64,000 nucleotides of DNA from contig OX463859.1 in the NCBI GenBank assembly GCA_949825065.1, positions 19,624,699 through 19,688,698 on the forward strand, read 5' to 3'. The notes beneath the pieces are model-generated. The model worked only from the letters and a program-made list of their open reading frames with translations, was not told the origin of the DNA and ran no database searches. The position numbers and the translations under genes are program-made. This stretch comes from Odontocerum albicorne (lineage: Eukaryota > Arthropoda > Insecta > Trichoptera > Odontoceridae). Shown here piece by piece: positions 53,131-64,000 of the stretch (positions are counted from its first letter, which is position 1; every line of letters starts with the position of its first letter).

Positions 53131-54194
53131 ATTATTTTCCTCTAGTTCTATCAATATTGTTAAGGGATACGTTACTAATTGTTTTTTTTTTTTTTATTAA
53201 ATAAAACGAACATTTTTTTGTTAAATCTACCATGGTTTGAAACAATTTAGCCTATCGAAGATGAGCTGGTTAGTTAAAAAAATGCTATAGAACCATAAGT
53301 CTTCCAGATTTTATATGTACAACCACGTACACAGAAGAATATAAAAATAAATAAATATTCGAGATGAAAAAATGTAAAAAGTAATTTAAATTGAGGAAGC
53401 TGCGTGAGACAGTGTATTGGTTTGACATAAGCGAAAGATATATTTTATTATATTATATATCGCTATCAGAAAGTGTGACATTCTGTACTTTACCCCTATC
53501 CCGGCCAGAAATGGCGTAATGGTATTATTTAAGTGTCAATTTTTTTTTTGTCCTTTCGAAAAATGAAAAAAAACATAAGATTTTTCTCATTATCTCAAAA
53601 TACTGTCAATATGTAGATAACCTAATCATAAAAGATCATAAAATTTCTGGAAAAGCCCTCCCTTAAGCCGAACACATACATGAAAGTATGGCAAAGATGA
53701 AACGTACGTGTCCCATGGACAGATAATGGGACTTTTATTTAATAAGTGTAAATACAGAGCTTTTCTTCCATTTAAAAGCTCCTGTAAGCTTAACGAGCTT
53801 TGGTGCTACGACGAGTGACCACTGTACTCGAGTTTGTGTGTAGTGTGAACATTTTTTATCGTGGAATTGATGAAAAAGTAAAGAGTTTTATTCCTTTGTC
53901 TTTTCGAGAGCTATAAATTATAGTAAACTTTTTTATTTATTTATTAACACTTTATTTTATTGGCTTGTCCTCAAAGTAGTTTCAAATTCTCGATATGTGT
54001 CGTTAGGTTAAAACTTATGTTTCTTACTTCAATTGCTTGAGTGAAAAAATACGAGTTTATAAAACTTATCTTTTCTTTTGTCTTACAATGCTTTTTTATC
54101 ATCACTTAGGTCAAAATGCGTAAAAAATATACATTTGTACAGTATGTAACGATGATTGGTACACAGTAAGTGATATTAAGTGTCAAATATGGTT
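53131..54194. other. AT-rich non-coding DNA, nothing recognised
   Basis: No gene or clear repeat. A TTTA run near 53931-53945 may be another element tail. Confidence 0.5.
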
Positions 54195-54410
54195 TTATAT
54201 AGTAAGAAGTAGTATGTTGGTGTTATTATGTAACTATTTCTAAGACATTAAATATTTAGATTATTAAAAATACAACAAGATTTGGAAATTAAAATCAAGT
54301 TGGTTCATAATTATGATACATACATTAATTAAATTCTTAAGACATACATTTTGAGACATGCCTTTGGAAAATGCTTGGGTTAAAGATAACTTTATAAAAA
54401 AAAAAATATA
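54195..54410 (+). mobile_element. Jockey J copy 3, 3' UTR only
   Basis: TAGTAAGAAGTAGTATGTTGG, TATTTCTAAGA, TTAAGA(C)ATACA and a final A11 run (about 54396-54408) parallel the 3' UTR at 27655-27863. Extreme 5' truncation. Confidence 0.7.
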
Positions 54411-54829
54411 TAATTAAAAAAAATCTGAAATGGTGACGTAACACTAGAAATCGGAGTCTGCTCTAGAAAGCCGATAACCATTGATTACGGCCAAATCAAT
54501 GCTTTGACCGAGAATAACCAGTGTTCTGTAATACAGGAGATCGGTGAAATACTGGAAGAATAAAAAATGACCGTCTTCGAGCATTTGGAGTAAATGTGCG
54601 TTCAAATTTGTTCTGAATATACAAAATAACTTTTCAAATATTCTCTTATAACACCCGTATTACCAGTTGAAACACTCTTACAACTAATCTACTCTACTCC
54701 TCTCTGAGAGAACATATCCCAAATTTCATAAAAAAAATGTAATGAAAACATCTCACATAAGGGGATGAATACAAAGACAGAATTTTTTAAATAAATCCAT
54801 TCATGCCACTTGATCCAATGTAGACGTTC
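54411..54829. other. AT-rich non-coding DNA
   Basis: No gene motif identified. Confidence 0.5.
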
Positions 54830-55200
54830 ATCCAATATGCCAATATTTATGACTACCATATATCAGCCTAGCAGCTGCATTGAGAACGGACTGGATTCTA
54901 GAAACTTGTGAATAAATTAAATAAATATAGGTTTATTGATAGCAATATAGTATGTACACATATAAATGCATTCCGAAATTACACATGCATCTCAAAATAA
55001 ATAACAAAAAAAACATTTAAGACAGAAGCCATCAAAAGATTTGGGCTCTTCTTATAACGTCCCCCTGGCCGAGATATATCTCAACAATATAGAGCGATTC
55101 CGGCCGCAAGGACATTAGATTATTAACCTACACCTTAAGTATAGTATACCAAAATCAATAGAATTACAATAATCCAGAAGCGATACAACAAATAAAAAAG
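54830..55200 (-). mobile_element. LINE-E copy, interrupted by another insertion
   Basis: The minus strand reads VSRIQSVLNAAARLIYGS at about 54855-54908, the same block as at 23085-23140. The upstream flank resumes at about 55145-55200 (CAAAATCAATAGAATTACAATAATCC...), parallel to 23147-23190. Between them lies a ~230-bp stretch absent from the 23-kb copy. Confidence 0.65.
54916..55144 (-). mobile_element. 3' end of a LINE inserted in LINE-E
   Basis: Read on the minus strand: TTGAGATATATCTCGGCCAG, GGGGACGTTATAAGAAGAGC, ending GCTATCAATAAACC and TATATTTATTTAATTT. The layout (GC-rich start, AATAAA near the end, A/T tail) is that of a truncated LINE 3' UTR. No coding sequence remains, so the family is unknown. 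No target duplication was resolved. Confidence 0.45.
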
Positions 55201-55687
55201 CTAATGAACAACATTTGTTTCTTTTTCCATCGATATACTCGTAAGAACGAAGTTTTTTTTTTTTTGAGGAAAAACGTATTTAATTCTACGAGTTATATAC
55301 TCGTGTAGTGAAAGAACGAAAAACAAAAAATGGAATGTAAAATAATTATTGCGATAAAAATGATAAGTGGATAAAACTAAGAATTCATTTTTATTCTTTG
55401 GAATAAAAACAAGGATTAGAAAAACAAAACAAAACCAGTTCCGTTGGAAAAGAAATATATTTATTTTTTGCGGTTTTTTTAATATTTATATCAACTTATT
55501 TTTAGGAGTTTGAATAATTTTTATTGCAAAGTCTTTTTTTTTTTTTAAAAACCCCTCACTTTTATGATAATTACTTCCATCTGTTAAACTGCGATAACCA
55601 GCTTTCTCTTCCTTTCTTTGGTGTTTCGAATGCAACCCTAAAAATTACCTTATTTATATTATCGACTAGGTCACGAAGGACATTTTG
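55201..55687. other. AT-rich non-coding DNA
   Basis: Near-palindromic CTACGAGTTATATACTCGTGTAG at 55286-55308 (quoted as CTACGAGT and ACTCGTGTAG) is the only standout. No gene. Confidence 0.5.
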
Positions 55688-55860
55688 ATTTCCGTATCCT
55701 AGGGGCTAAGACGTCTTCAGATTTTTCAGCCAGAGGGTTTCGGGTTCAATAAGTATTGGTATTCAATGTTTTTAAAAGGGTTTGAGACTATTTTTCACCT
55801 TTTGGTGGCAGAGATTGTCATATGATAATAAATCTGATATTTTGTACTGCAACGAAACAA
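55688..55860 (+). mobile_element. SINE-A copy, near full length
   Basis: Head (TTTCCGTATCCTAGGGGCTAA, AGAGGGTTTCGGGTTCAATAA), middle (GGTTTGAGACTATTTTTCACC), tail (GGTGGCAGAGATTGTCATATG, ATAATAAATCTGATA). Confidence 0.65.
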
Positions 55861-56219
55861 ACAAACAAAAAGACAGAAAAATAAAGCTCTAAAGGATTTT
55901 TTTCTTTTTAGTCAAAGCTATTTTAAGGTTGATTTCGATAGAAATACTACCCCATAGCAGATGGTCTGATTTAGCAGCTTTGTTTATGTGTGAAATAACT
56001 TTTTTTTAAATATTTTTTTTTTTTTTGATTTACGACACATGTCTTTTACAGACAAATGCACATATGATAAGTAATACAAATATTGACAAAAATACAAAAC
56101 TTTATCTAAAAGTAGCATATAGATACAAAAAGCAGTAATAATAATAACAAAGTTATTACAAATTCATTGTTTTAAATTATTTAACATTAATATGTATATT
56201 TAAATTCAATGTACGTATA
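55861..56219. other. AT-rich non-coding DNA
   Basis: Simple A- and T-rich sequence; nothing recognised. Confidence 0.5.
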
Positions 56220-56573
56220 TGTCCCAAAACGCGTATTGTACGAGAAGTTGTGGGCAAGCGAAGAGTTGGTGGACAGAAGAAGCGCTATGACAGTCTGTGC
56301 GAGTCGCTGACTTTGTGCAGGGCGCTTGAGAACTGGAAGCAGGTGGCTCGGGACCGTGAGGGGTGGAGAGGCATATGTTCTCTGGGTGATGGCGTCTCAG
56401 CGGCTAGACGTGTGAGAAATAGTCAGCGCGCTGCGAACATGCGTCAGAATGGTCGGGTGGCTCAGCTAGGTCCACATGCCTGTGACATTTTTGGGAGGGA
56501 GTGCGCATCTAGGATCGGGCTGTTTTCTCACAGAAGATCACATGATCGACGTGGAAGAACAGTTCAAGATTGA
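56220..56573 (+). pseudogene. LINE-F ORF2 C terminus with zinc-finger-like end
   Basis: The frame from 56250 gives GKRRVGGQKKRYDSLCESL, LENWKQVARDREGWRGI, ARRVRNSQRAANMR and finally CDIFGRECASRIGLFSHRRS plus H. This is the recognisable tail of a class of insect LINEs. A 'GKRxxGRPxKRWxD' linker is followed by 'WxxxAxDRxxWRxxV', then a C2H2-like 'CxxCGRxFASRIGLxSHxRTH'. In this copy the second Cys is displaced (C-x6-C instead of C-x2-C), so metal binding would be lost. It is GC-rich against its flanks, and still open over 107 codons. No upstream RT remains. Confidence 0.75.
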
Positions 56574-59500
56574 CGTTGGAGTGGCGAGGGGATCCTTAAC
56601 TACGAGACCCGACAATGACGATGGTGTATGTATATTACAATGTCTTATCAAATTTAGCCAAGAAGACTTACATAACTATGGAACCCATGTTTTATAGTGA
56701 TAAATAACTTAGATTTGTTATTAGTTGTACAACGCTAGAAAAAAAAAGAGTAAATAGCATGGAAATTGAGAAAGAAAACTATGACAGAAATAGCACACGA
56801 ATTAAATTTGAACTAATAATATATTGGCTCGATAAAATCTTTACCAATTGAGCTACCATTACCGTGTTATGCACCTACAAATTTATTCTACAACCCTACC
56901 AGTTCAATTGTCGCTTCAAATTATTTTGCCTAATTTTAATGACATTTTATTTCAACAACAGATTGGATTTACTCTTAGCAAATGGGCGTTCAAGGTTCTA
57001 TTTCTTTCCGATTTCCTTTCTAGTTTTATTCTAAGATCATTTTGCATCTGAATATATATTTTTCTATAGCTATGTATATACGAGTATGCTTATTGTCATG
57101 AGTTTTTATATCGTAACTGAGCAATATACAAATGTCGTTAAACTAAACTCTGCAGCAGATGAACCCTCCCGATCGTCGTTAAAGTAAAATATCTTTGCAA
57201 TCGCCACTTTGGGTTTGATATATCACGATTGTTTGCTTGCTGAAATGCAACAGCTTACATACAATACACCAATATATGTATACACGTCTTTCATTCACAA
57301 TATGGCTAATAACCATACTCAACCACAAGGAATAGCCTATCGTGTCAATTTCCAAGTCTCGCAGCTATATATTATAAACAAAAATGTTAAACTTGATGAA
57401 CATTATAACTTTCATTGCTAAATCATGGTTTTTGTTATTGTTAATAAAACAAAATGAACCCCTCTGCTTAGCATATTTTTGAAAGTCTATATTTATTACT
57501 CAATAAATTTCCAAGCATTAATATTACATTTGAACGCATTTCATAGCTTGAAGAAGTCGTTTTTGAATTTTCAAAATCTACCATAAAGCTAGGGGAGCTT
57601 ATGTTCACAAGCCAAGTATTAACAAAACAATTTAAATATAAATTCGTCACTGTTAAACGATTTTAGAATTCGACGAATTCGGGTCGACTCCATAAATTAA
57701 TAAAATATTTATTGAGTTCCGCTTTGTCCCCGCTGAATTATGGTCAAAGCATTCAGTGCATTTAAAAGAGGAGAGTGGGAAATTGGGAGATTTAAGCTTT
57801 AAATAATTAGGTAGGATTCTGAAGCATTATATCCTACCGCTTCTACTGGATCCCAAATGGCAAATTAGTCTGTAGATCTTACAACCCTATAAAATAAATG
57901 CTGGTGGTATGAAAAGCATAACCCTGTGAGGGAGGAAGAAATCTTAATTCCCATGGATATTTAGAAGTTTTACATTATAAAACGATGCAACCCTTACGTT
58001 GTTTTTTTAAGCATCTCAAAGAAATAAATATGCCTCAATGAGTTTTAAGCGGTTTGGGCATACTGAAACAATGAGTGATGAAAGGATACTTTTAATGTAT
58101 CACATATAAAATGTCAAATAAAAAGGAGGGTGTATAAAAATGTAGTAACTTTCATGTCTTAACAATCTATCTATTTTTTTTATATATTTAATCTACCAAA
58201 AAAGTGTCTGACTTTCGAGTTATATCGCCCTTGAGGGTAGTCTGCTCTCTAAACGGCGCTATATAAATTACACAAGTTTACAAAACGAAAGTTCTTGCTT
58301 GGAATTTGTATGAAATTATCTTCATTTAGTTAAATATCTTATGGTTATGTCAATATAGAAATGAGTTTTTCCCTATCACGTAAGGATTTTTTACCATTGG
58401 GAAAACAAAATAATGAATTATTTTTATCTTAAAAAATGTCTTTTAGAAATATTTTACGAAAACATTACAAGTTTTTTACTATAAAAACTTAAATAATATG
58501 CATGAGTATTATATATCATAAACATACACCGTTAATTAAATAAAATACTTTTATGTTTTGCCTTCAAATGAGCTTTTGGTGGCTTTTTTTATTTCAAACA
58601 ATATCGGAACCAGAGGCTCTTTTCAGACGCCACCTGTAAATCGCGTTTATTTTCATATTCTAGCCACCTTGGTGCCTTTTCTTCATATATTTTATATTTT
58701 GGTGAAACTTATCTTTATTTTCTTCAATTACATCACCTTGCTTTTTTAAATACTCTAGGTGGGAGTGTAAGAAATTAATTTAAAAAAATCATGTCTTTGA
58801 CTTTTCCAACATATTTTGTACGATAAGTATTTCTGTTATTAGGATCTTTACGAAAGAATGTACTCCATTTTTTTAATTCATCCATGCGTTTTTTTATTGA
58901 TGTCAAATTTTCTTCATTTACTAATCATCTAACATCTGACCCGACAAAAAATCCCCCTTCAAAGTTTTGCTTCTGATATATTATATATACATACTCGTAT
59001 ATAGAAACATGTTGGCCAGGTAGTTGAAATAATCACTATGCTTATCTAACGCCTTAATAAATTCGTTTATTTACACTCACTTTAAAGTTTTTAGATCCGG
59101 GAATTAAGTTTTCTCTAACAGGCCAATCCTTTTAAATCTTTAATTTTGTCATGAAGAGGAAATGTGCTCCTTCTGCCTACGCTAATAGTAATGAGATACT
59201 CTACCATAGTAGTAGTACCACGTAAAGCGTAGATATTATTTTCCCCCTTTTGCACGTTACGAAGTAAGTCTGTAATTTTGTCAGAGCTCTATATTTTTTC
59301 AACAAAGTTTTTTTTCCAAAGCGATATCGCGTCATAAACTTTAAAGGTGGCGTTTAAAAAGTCTCTCTGGCGTTATCCCGACTTTTACAAAACAACATCT
59401 CTAGCGACAAAAATTCACGTTAATTTCGTATGAAACAATGTGAATATACGAGTATGTATATTTTTACGGCTAAGAATAAAAACAACGTAAATATAAATAT

Positions 59501-59999
59501 ACAAGTCACTTATAAATGAACAAAACATATTGTATTTCAACATGATACTCTAGGCCTCATTATCAAGTATGATTGTCAGTCAGTCTGTTAATGTAAGACG
59601 TGTATTGATTTATTGTGTACAAACTGTTGCATTTTGGCAAACACACATTTTTAACATATTATCAATCCCTGAGTTCCGATGGTAAGGAGACTTTCACTTC
59701 GATCTATTACATCTCACTAACTTTCATGTCGATTGTGTGGTTTAATCTGCTTAAGCATTTCGCTAGGCAGTTTAAAATAACGCTATTTTTTAGTTGGTTG
59801 ATAGCACTATTAGAATGTTTGTTAAGTAGCACATAAATTGTGAAAAATCACAAATTTATGTGTGAAATGGTAAAAAAGTAAAATCAATTGTCGAACATTG
59901 AATTTTGTTGTTTTTACTCAAAACATGTGAAACTCAAGAGCCGAATTTCTGGACTTTTCCCATTGATTTAAAATGGCGGCATACAGTCATGTAACTACA
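56574..59999. other. 3.4 kb of AT-rich non-coding DNA
   Basis: No gene found. Several small frames (56848-57051, 57209-57421, 58558-58749, 59615-59836) have hydrophobic or AT-driven composition and no motifs. The LINE-F 3' UTR may extend to about 56700. Confidence 0.5.
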
Positions 60000-60441
60000 A
60001 TTCATCTGCTCAGCTTATTCTACGGTAGTTTGAAAGGGATCTTCATGAATAATATGGTTTAAGCGGTCCTCATCGAAGTCCACTGGTCGTCCGGAACGCT
60101 CCATGTCTTTCAGGTCGAAAAAACCATCGACGAGCTATAGCTTTATTCATGTCATCTTCACCGTACACTTAACAAATATCGCGAGCAGCTTTGGCAGCTT
60201 TATTCCCTCGATTTAACGCGAACAGAAGGAGGTGTTGAAAATGCTCACTTTCGCCTACTTGACATTCCATTTTGAAGGCTTGTAATCAAATAAAATAATA
60301 TATGTAACGTAAAAGTAAAAAAAATATCTTGTAGAGCAAAAAAAAATCTTACGAATGACGTATAATTTTTACCATTTTGTTTTACTTTTGGTGCTCATTT
60401 TTAAAATTGAAAAAACGGACTCAACTTATGTTAACACCTAA
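60000..60441 (-). mobile_element. Mariner 3 fragment (5' end and N terminus)
   Basis: On the minus strand the element starts at 60441 with TTAGGTGTTAACATAAGTTG, like a mariner (irritans-type) inverted repeat, next to TA (60442-60443). About 170 bp inside, near 60271, an ATG opens MECQVGESEHFQHLLLFALN then RGNKAAKAARDIC and VYGEDDMNKAIARRWF. This is the mariner N-terminal DNA-binding domain ('RHxLLFxFxxGxxAAEAxRxIxxVYGExAxxxxxxxxWF'). It is broken by a stop and frameshifts and ends before any catalytic residue; the left inverted repeat is missing. Confidence 0.75.
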
Positions 60442-60599
60442 TAGAATACATGGAATTGAAAACATTGATTTTAATATGTCCTATAAGATAGGGATAATTG
60501 CTTAGTTTGTTGGATCCGGCACACATATTATCAAATTTACAATACCATATATATGGTATTATTATACTTTTCTTATAATTTTTAACAGTAAAAAAAAAA

Positions 60600-60675
60600 C
60601 TTCCGGGATCCAACGAGAATTGAACAAGCAACCCCCGGGCTGGAAGACCGTCGTCTTACCAACTAGGCCTTGAAA
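60600..60675 (-). mobile_element. SINE-A head
   Basis: Minus strand: CAAGGCCTAGTTGGTAAGACG, GGGGGTTGCTTGTTCAATTC, TCGTTGGATCCC. Head well preserved; tail not found beyond the A-rich linker. Confidence 0.65.
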
Positions 60676-60869
60676 GTCTTTTTCCAAATTTATAATTCTT
60701 TCAGTTATTGATTCATTTAGTTGTGTCACATTTTTTCGGTCTTTGTAAATTTCTCGTACTTTCTATACACCTAAAATAAATTTTCTTCGTATTTCATAAT
60801 TTTTTTTGACGTGTTCAAACATATTATCTAATTTTCTCATTCGTTATTTGATCATGTAAAGTTTTCCGT

Positions 60870-60975
60870 AAGGGCCTTTTGTGTTTTGTGGAATGATCTC
60901 CCTGTGTAGCAGGCGATAATCTAAAGGCTTTTAAAGGGGAGTTTTAAACAATTTTTTCAAAAGTTGTTTTTAAAT
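60870..60975 (+). pseudogene. LINE C-terminal relic
   Basis: FCVLWNDLPV followed after a stop and frameshift by LKAFKGEF and FKQFF. This matches the ending 'F-x-x-W-N-x-L-P-x-x-x-x-x-x-x-x-x-x-F-K-x-x-L-K-x-x-F'. Too short to assign a family. Confidence 0.45.
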
Positions 60976-61129
60976 TACCTTAAAGGTTATTAACTTTCAG
61001 TAAATGACTGATAATATAGGTAATATTAATTTATAAAGCGCCATTTTTTTAGTAGACTTCTCAGATGTGTTTGAGATTGCATTTTAATTTAGATTAAAAT
61101 GTACTTTTATTTACTGATTAAAAATAAAA

Positions 61130-61245
61130 ATTATAAGGTGGTAGCTGCATCCATTATGTAGAGTTCTTCCCCTCATTGACATATGTTATGCATTACATAT
61201 TTTGTAAGAAAACCGTAAAAAGCATACCAAATAAAGACGAAGTAC
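61130..61245 (-). mobile_element. LINE-E 3' UTR relic
   Basis: Minus strand: TTTGGTATGCTTTTTACGG, TTTTCTTACAAAATATG, GAGGGGAAGAACTC, TGGATGCAGCTACCACC. It parallels 3115-3205 (CTTGGTAAGTTTTC, GTTTCTTACTAAATATG, CGGGGAAGTGC, TGGACGCAGCCAC). Confidence 0.55.
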
Positions 61246-61307
61246 AAATAAACCTTCATAGATCTTCTGATAAATAATAATTGTCATCATTTTACCACAT
61301 ATTCCTT

Positions 61308-61560
61308 TGCAAGAGCTTTATGGGCTAGTTAGAGAGACGCCTACCTCCCATCCCGGGGGTTGTGCGTTTAATAGACAGACGCCTGCCCTCCATCCCGGGG
61401 GTTGCGGGTTAAATAGAGAGACGCCTGCCCCCCATCTCGGGGATCGCGGGTTCCGATTCCCGTTGATACATTTCATTTTTAAAAGGTTTCAAGTCTCATA
61501 GAAATCATTGTAGAGATTACCACTTGTCAACAATCTAGCTAGTTTGTACTAAAACCAACG
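61308..61560 (+). mobile_element. SINE-A with triplicated promoter head
   Basis: Three tandem ~40-bp copies of 'TAGAGAGACGCCTGCC...CCCATCCCGGGGGTTGCGGGTT' (A-box-like AGAGACGCC plus most of the head) occur at about 61332, 61370 and 61411. A single complete B box (GCGGGTTCCGATTCCCG) ends the third copy. A shortened middle (TTCATTTTTAAAAGG) and tail (ATTACCACTTGTCAAC, AATCTAGCTAG) follow. Units are nearly identical, so the expansion is younger than the rest of the copy. Confidence 0.75.
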
Positions 61561-64000
61561 CAAGTGCTTTAAAATACAATATAATACCGCAAATATATTT
61601 AATGAAAATAAATCAGTTAAGAATCCCTGAAAACTGGAATGATAAAATATACCGTTTAAAGTGAATCTATTGAATAATGACTTAAATTAGTGTTGGCCCT
61701 AGTACCACCATATCGACTCTGTGCGACATCACATAAGGCTGCCGTCACATTCATCAAAGGATTACCATTTCAGAATAAGGGTCGTGTCACATTTAACACT
61801 CGGTATCTCTGCTATGGTTTGGTATACGTCACACGATGGTTTGGGATTATTTAGGATTGCGAGAGGTATCAGGACAGAATAACCGGAACAGGGAAAATAT
61901 AGTTTCGCTCTACGTTATTTGAGCTTTATCCCTTTAGTTGGATAAGGACAAAAAAAGGATCGGTGCATCATGATAACGGAAGAAAGATCTGTTGAATTTC
62001 TGTTTTATTTCAGAGCAACACGAAAAAAAGCGCGAATGTTTTTTGTATAGGTACAAAGTTTGTCTATAACTCTTTTCGACTTGTCATTTTAATTTTTGGA
62101 TTGTTTATGACCGTTTTTTGGTAAGCGCAAGTTTATACGCAGCTCTCGTTTTTTTTTAAATATACTCACATACATATAATTACGCCATTTTTTATTTGAG
62201 TAGGCAGATTGGAAATATCACTAAACTTTTCTATGATAACATACTTCTCGTGCTTCCTCTACACTCGTACCTTCTTTTTCTGTTACTCCCTACCTTTTCT
62301 TCATCAAAATTTTATCCATTTTGTTCGACCATATTTTTCTCGATTGGTTTTTACCACAAATCTTAGTACGCATGTTATGCTTGCTTTATTTATTTCTTTA
62401 GTCGATATTATATAACTTATCCATGCAACATATCTAAACAGCCTCTACATGCTCTTGATCACCCTACGTTACACATAAGTTTTTAGCTCACAGTTATCTT
62501 AAATAATTACATTTCTTATTTTGTCATACATTGACATGCTTAATGTTCTTCTCAGTGAACGCATTTCCCCCATATTTATTTACTTCTTTCATTACTTACT
62601 ATTATCCACGTTTCCCTTCCATATATCAATGTTGACCTTAAAATTTTGTTGTAAACCTGTGAACCACTTTTGTGAAGAAAAAAAAATAGCATTTATATAC
62701 ATTTTTGTAAATTTCTGTGCACAAAAGAAAAGTTTATTTATTGACCTATAAATTTAACAGTACATGCTCTACTTCGTAAGGAAACTCAGCTAATGCTAAA
62801 TTCAAAGTGAAAAGGACGATCGTTTCAAAGTATTATGGACCGAATTCACCTTGCCATCTTCAAGGAAAAAAGAAAAATAACGCACCCTTGAAACACTATT
62901 AAGATTTAAAGAGGTCCTTATTAATGGAGTGGCAGAGGACAACGGTAGGAATACCGAGATGGTTGAAGATAACTTAAGCAAAACGTAGTGGTCTACTTTT
63001 ACAGATTAAATATACAGTTGTAGAAGATTGAGTATCAAGTAGACTTATGCAATCACCAAAAGTATACAATTTGAGAATGTTGTTAGAAATAGTGTGATCA
63101 AAGGAATCTTAAGAAAGTTGCCATTTTGATCACGGAGTTTCTGATACCTACGTTGTAAACATTTCTATTCACCACAAGGAAACAACATGGACCCCATAAT
63201 TTATGGACTCAATACGGTACAATTGTGAAATTTAGAGATATCAACCTCCTATGATTGAAATCTATGGCGCAACTTTAAAGTTATTTATTACCAGCCATAT
63301 ACGAAAAAAATAAACGAATCGTCTTTGAAGTCCTAGAAGGAAGGCAGTTTATTTAATTTTCTAAATTGATTTAAAGTTTCTGTTTTTTTTCTAATTAAAT
63401 TTATTTAACATGTAACTCAATTGTATGAAACTGTTTGCAAGCATCTTCTTAAATTTGACGCTAGACTTCATTGTTACTACAAAAAAAAATTTTCTTCTTA
63501 TGTTTGCTCTCAGTGAACATAATGGATATTAAAAGTTTGAACACATTTTTTAGTTTTTACTTTTTTCTTCGATTTTTTGAACTTCCAAATGTACCCTTTT
63601 CTTCTCCTTTTTTGTAAAATATAAGCTTAACTGCATGTGGAAATATTTTCTTCAGGATTTTATATTCCGATACCATAATTTATTTGTGATCATTTATCGC
63701 GTTCATTTTCTCTTTTTTTTTCCTTTCTCTTAACATCATCAATCAATGATATGCCCGTGGTGGTGATTTCTGGACAACTAAGTTATAACTCCACTTTAAC
63801 TTCCTGAGATCTTAACATAAATAAGTCTTCTAAAAAAAGATGATTGTTAAAATAAATAAACTTTTGAACATCACAAATTCTCTACACATGTCACAAAAAC
63901 AAATAAATCCTTACTCTATCGAATTATCACCTTTGACTCTTCGGGAATACGTTAACATATGCAGGTTGTTGTTTCAAACTTTTCACACTATAATTTAACC
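61561..64000. other. 2.4 kb of AT-rich non-coding DNA
   Basis: No gene, array or element end recognised. Frames at 62209-62415 and 62521-62751 are AT-driven. A patch at 61700-61880 is less AT-rich but has no motif. Confidence 0.5.

Noticed and set aside
2640..61480. tRNA-like A/B boxes at about 20 places as tRNA genes
   Set aside because: All share the same non-tRNA downstream body or A-rich linker, none shows a full cloverleaf with acceptor stem, and they recur as a diverged family. They are SINE heads.

Overview
This is an AT-rich (roughly two-thirds A+T by eye) stretch of nuclear DNA from an animal, most likely an arthropod and probably an insect. That judgement rests on its contents: Ty3/gypsy, Jockey/CR1-type LINEs, mariner and hAT elements, tRNA-derived SINEs and minisatellites. 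The species cannot be named from the sequence. I found no intact host protein-coding gene, no rRNA and no genuine tRNA gene. Every long open reading frame I can assign belongs to a transposable element, or is an accident of tandem repeats.

The dominant feature is one complete LTR retrotransposon of the Ty3/gypsy type (35347-46117, + strand). It is flanked by a 4-bp target duplication (CTCC), and its LTRs are almost identical, so it inserted recently. Its order is LTR, primer-binding site, gag (CCHC knuckle), pol (protease, RT, RNase H, integrase), an unusual 4.2-kb non-coding 3' tract made largely of tandem repeats, a purine-rich tract, and LTR. Gag and pol overlap by only 19 nt. That overlap holds an A AAA AAC heptamer in the gag frame, 9 nt upstream of a perfect 9-bp stem, which is a textbook -1 ribosomal frameshift arrangement. 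The element sits inside an older LINE fragment, which itself abuts a SINE.

The rest is a graveyard of older repeats, which I give working names. SINE-A is a tRNA-headed SINE present in about 20 pieces on both strands. SINE-B is a second tRNA-headed family with two copies near 25.9 and 35.0 kb. LINE-C has copies near 29.9, 35.3/46.2, 47.4, 49.6 and 52.9 kb, and its 3' end is shared with the SINE-A tail. LINE-E is CR1-like C-terminal debris near 3.0, 22.9, 28.5, 54.9, 60.9 and 61.2 kb. LINE-F is debris with RT and zinc-finger-like C termini near 1.6, 24.6, 46.5 and 56.4 kb. Jockey J has a large RT ORF at 26.1-27.9 kb plus two shorter copies. There are three mariner relics (10.6-11.5, 15.2-16.2, 60.0-60.4 kb), one 407-bp non-autonomous hAT with a perfect 8-bp target duplication inside a SINE, and a small inverted-repeat element near 13.6 and 48.7 kb whose ends carry hammerhead-ribozyme-like cores. 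Minisatellites occur at 4.4, 4.8, 12.8, 28.6 and 51.4-52.1 kb, and a (TA)n run at 14.2 kb.

The few stretches that may not be ordinary repeat debris are a GC/CpG-rich block at 24.9-25.55 kb with a convincing 93-nt intron, a decayed 124-codon reading frame of unknown identity at 18.2-18.56 kb, and a promoter- or LTR-like block at 22.0-22.4 kb. Family assignments come from reading motifs by eye. Repeat boundaries are approximate unless target duplications are stated.
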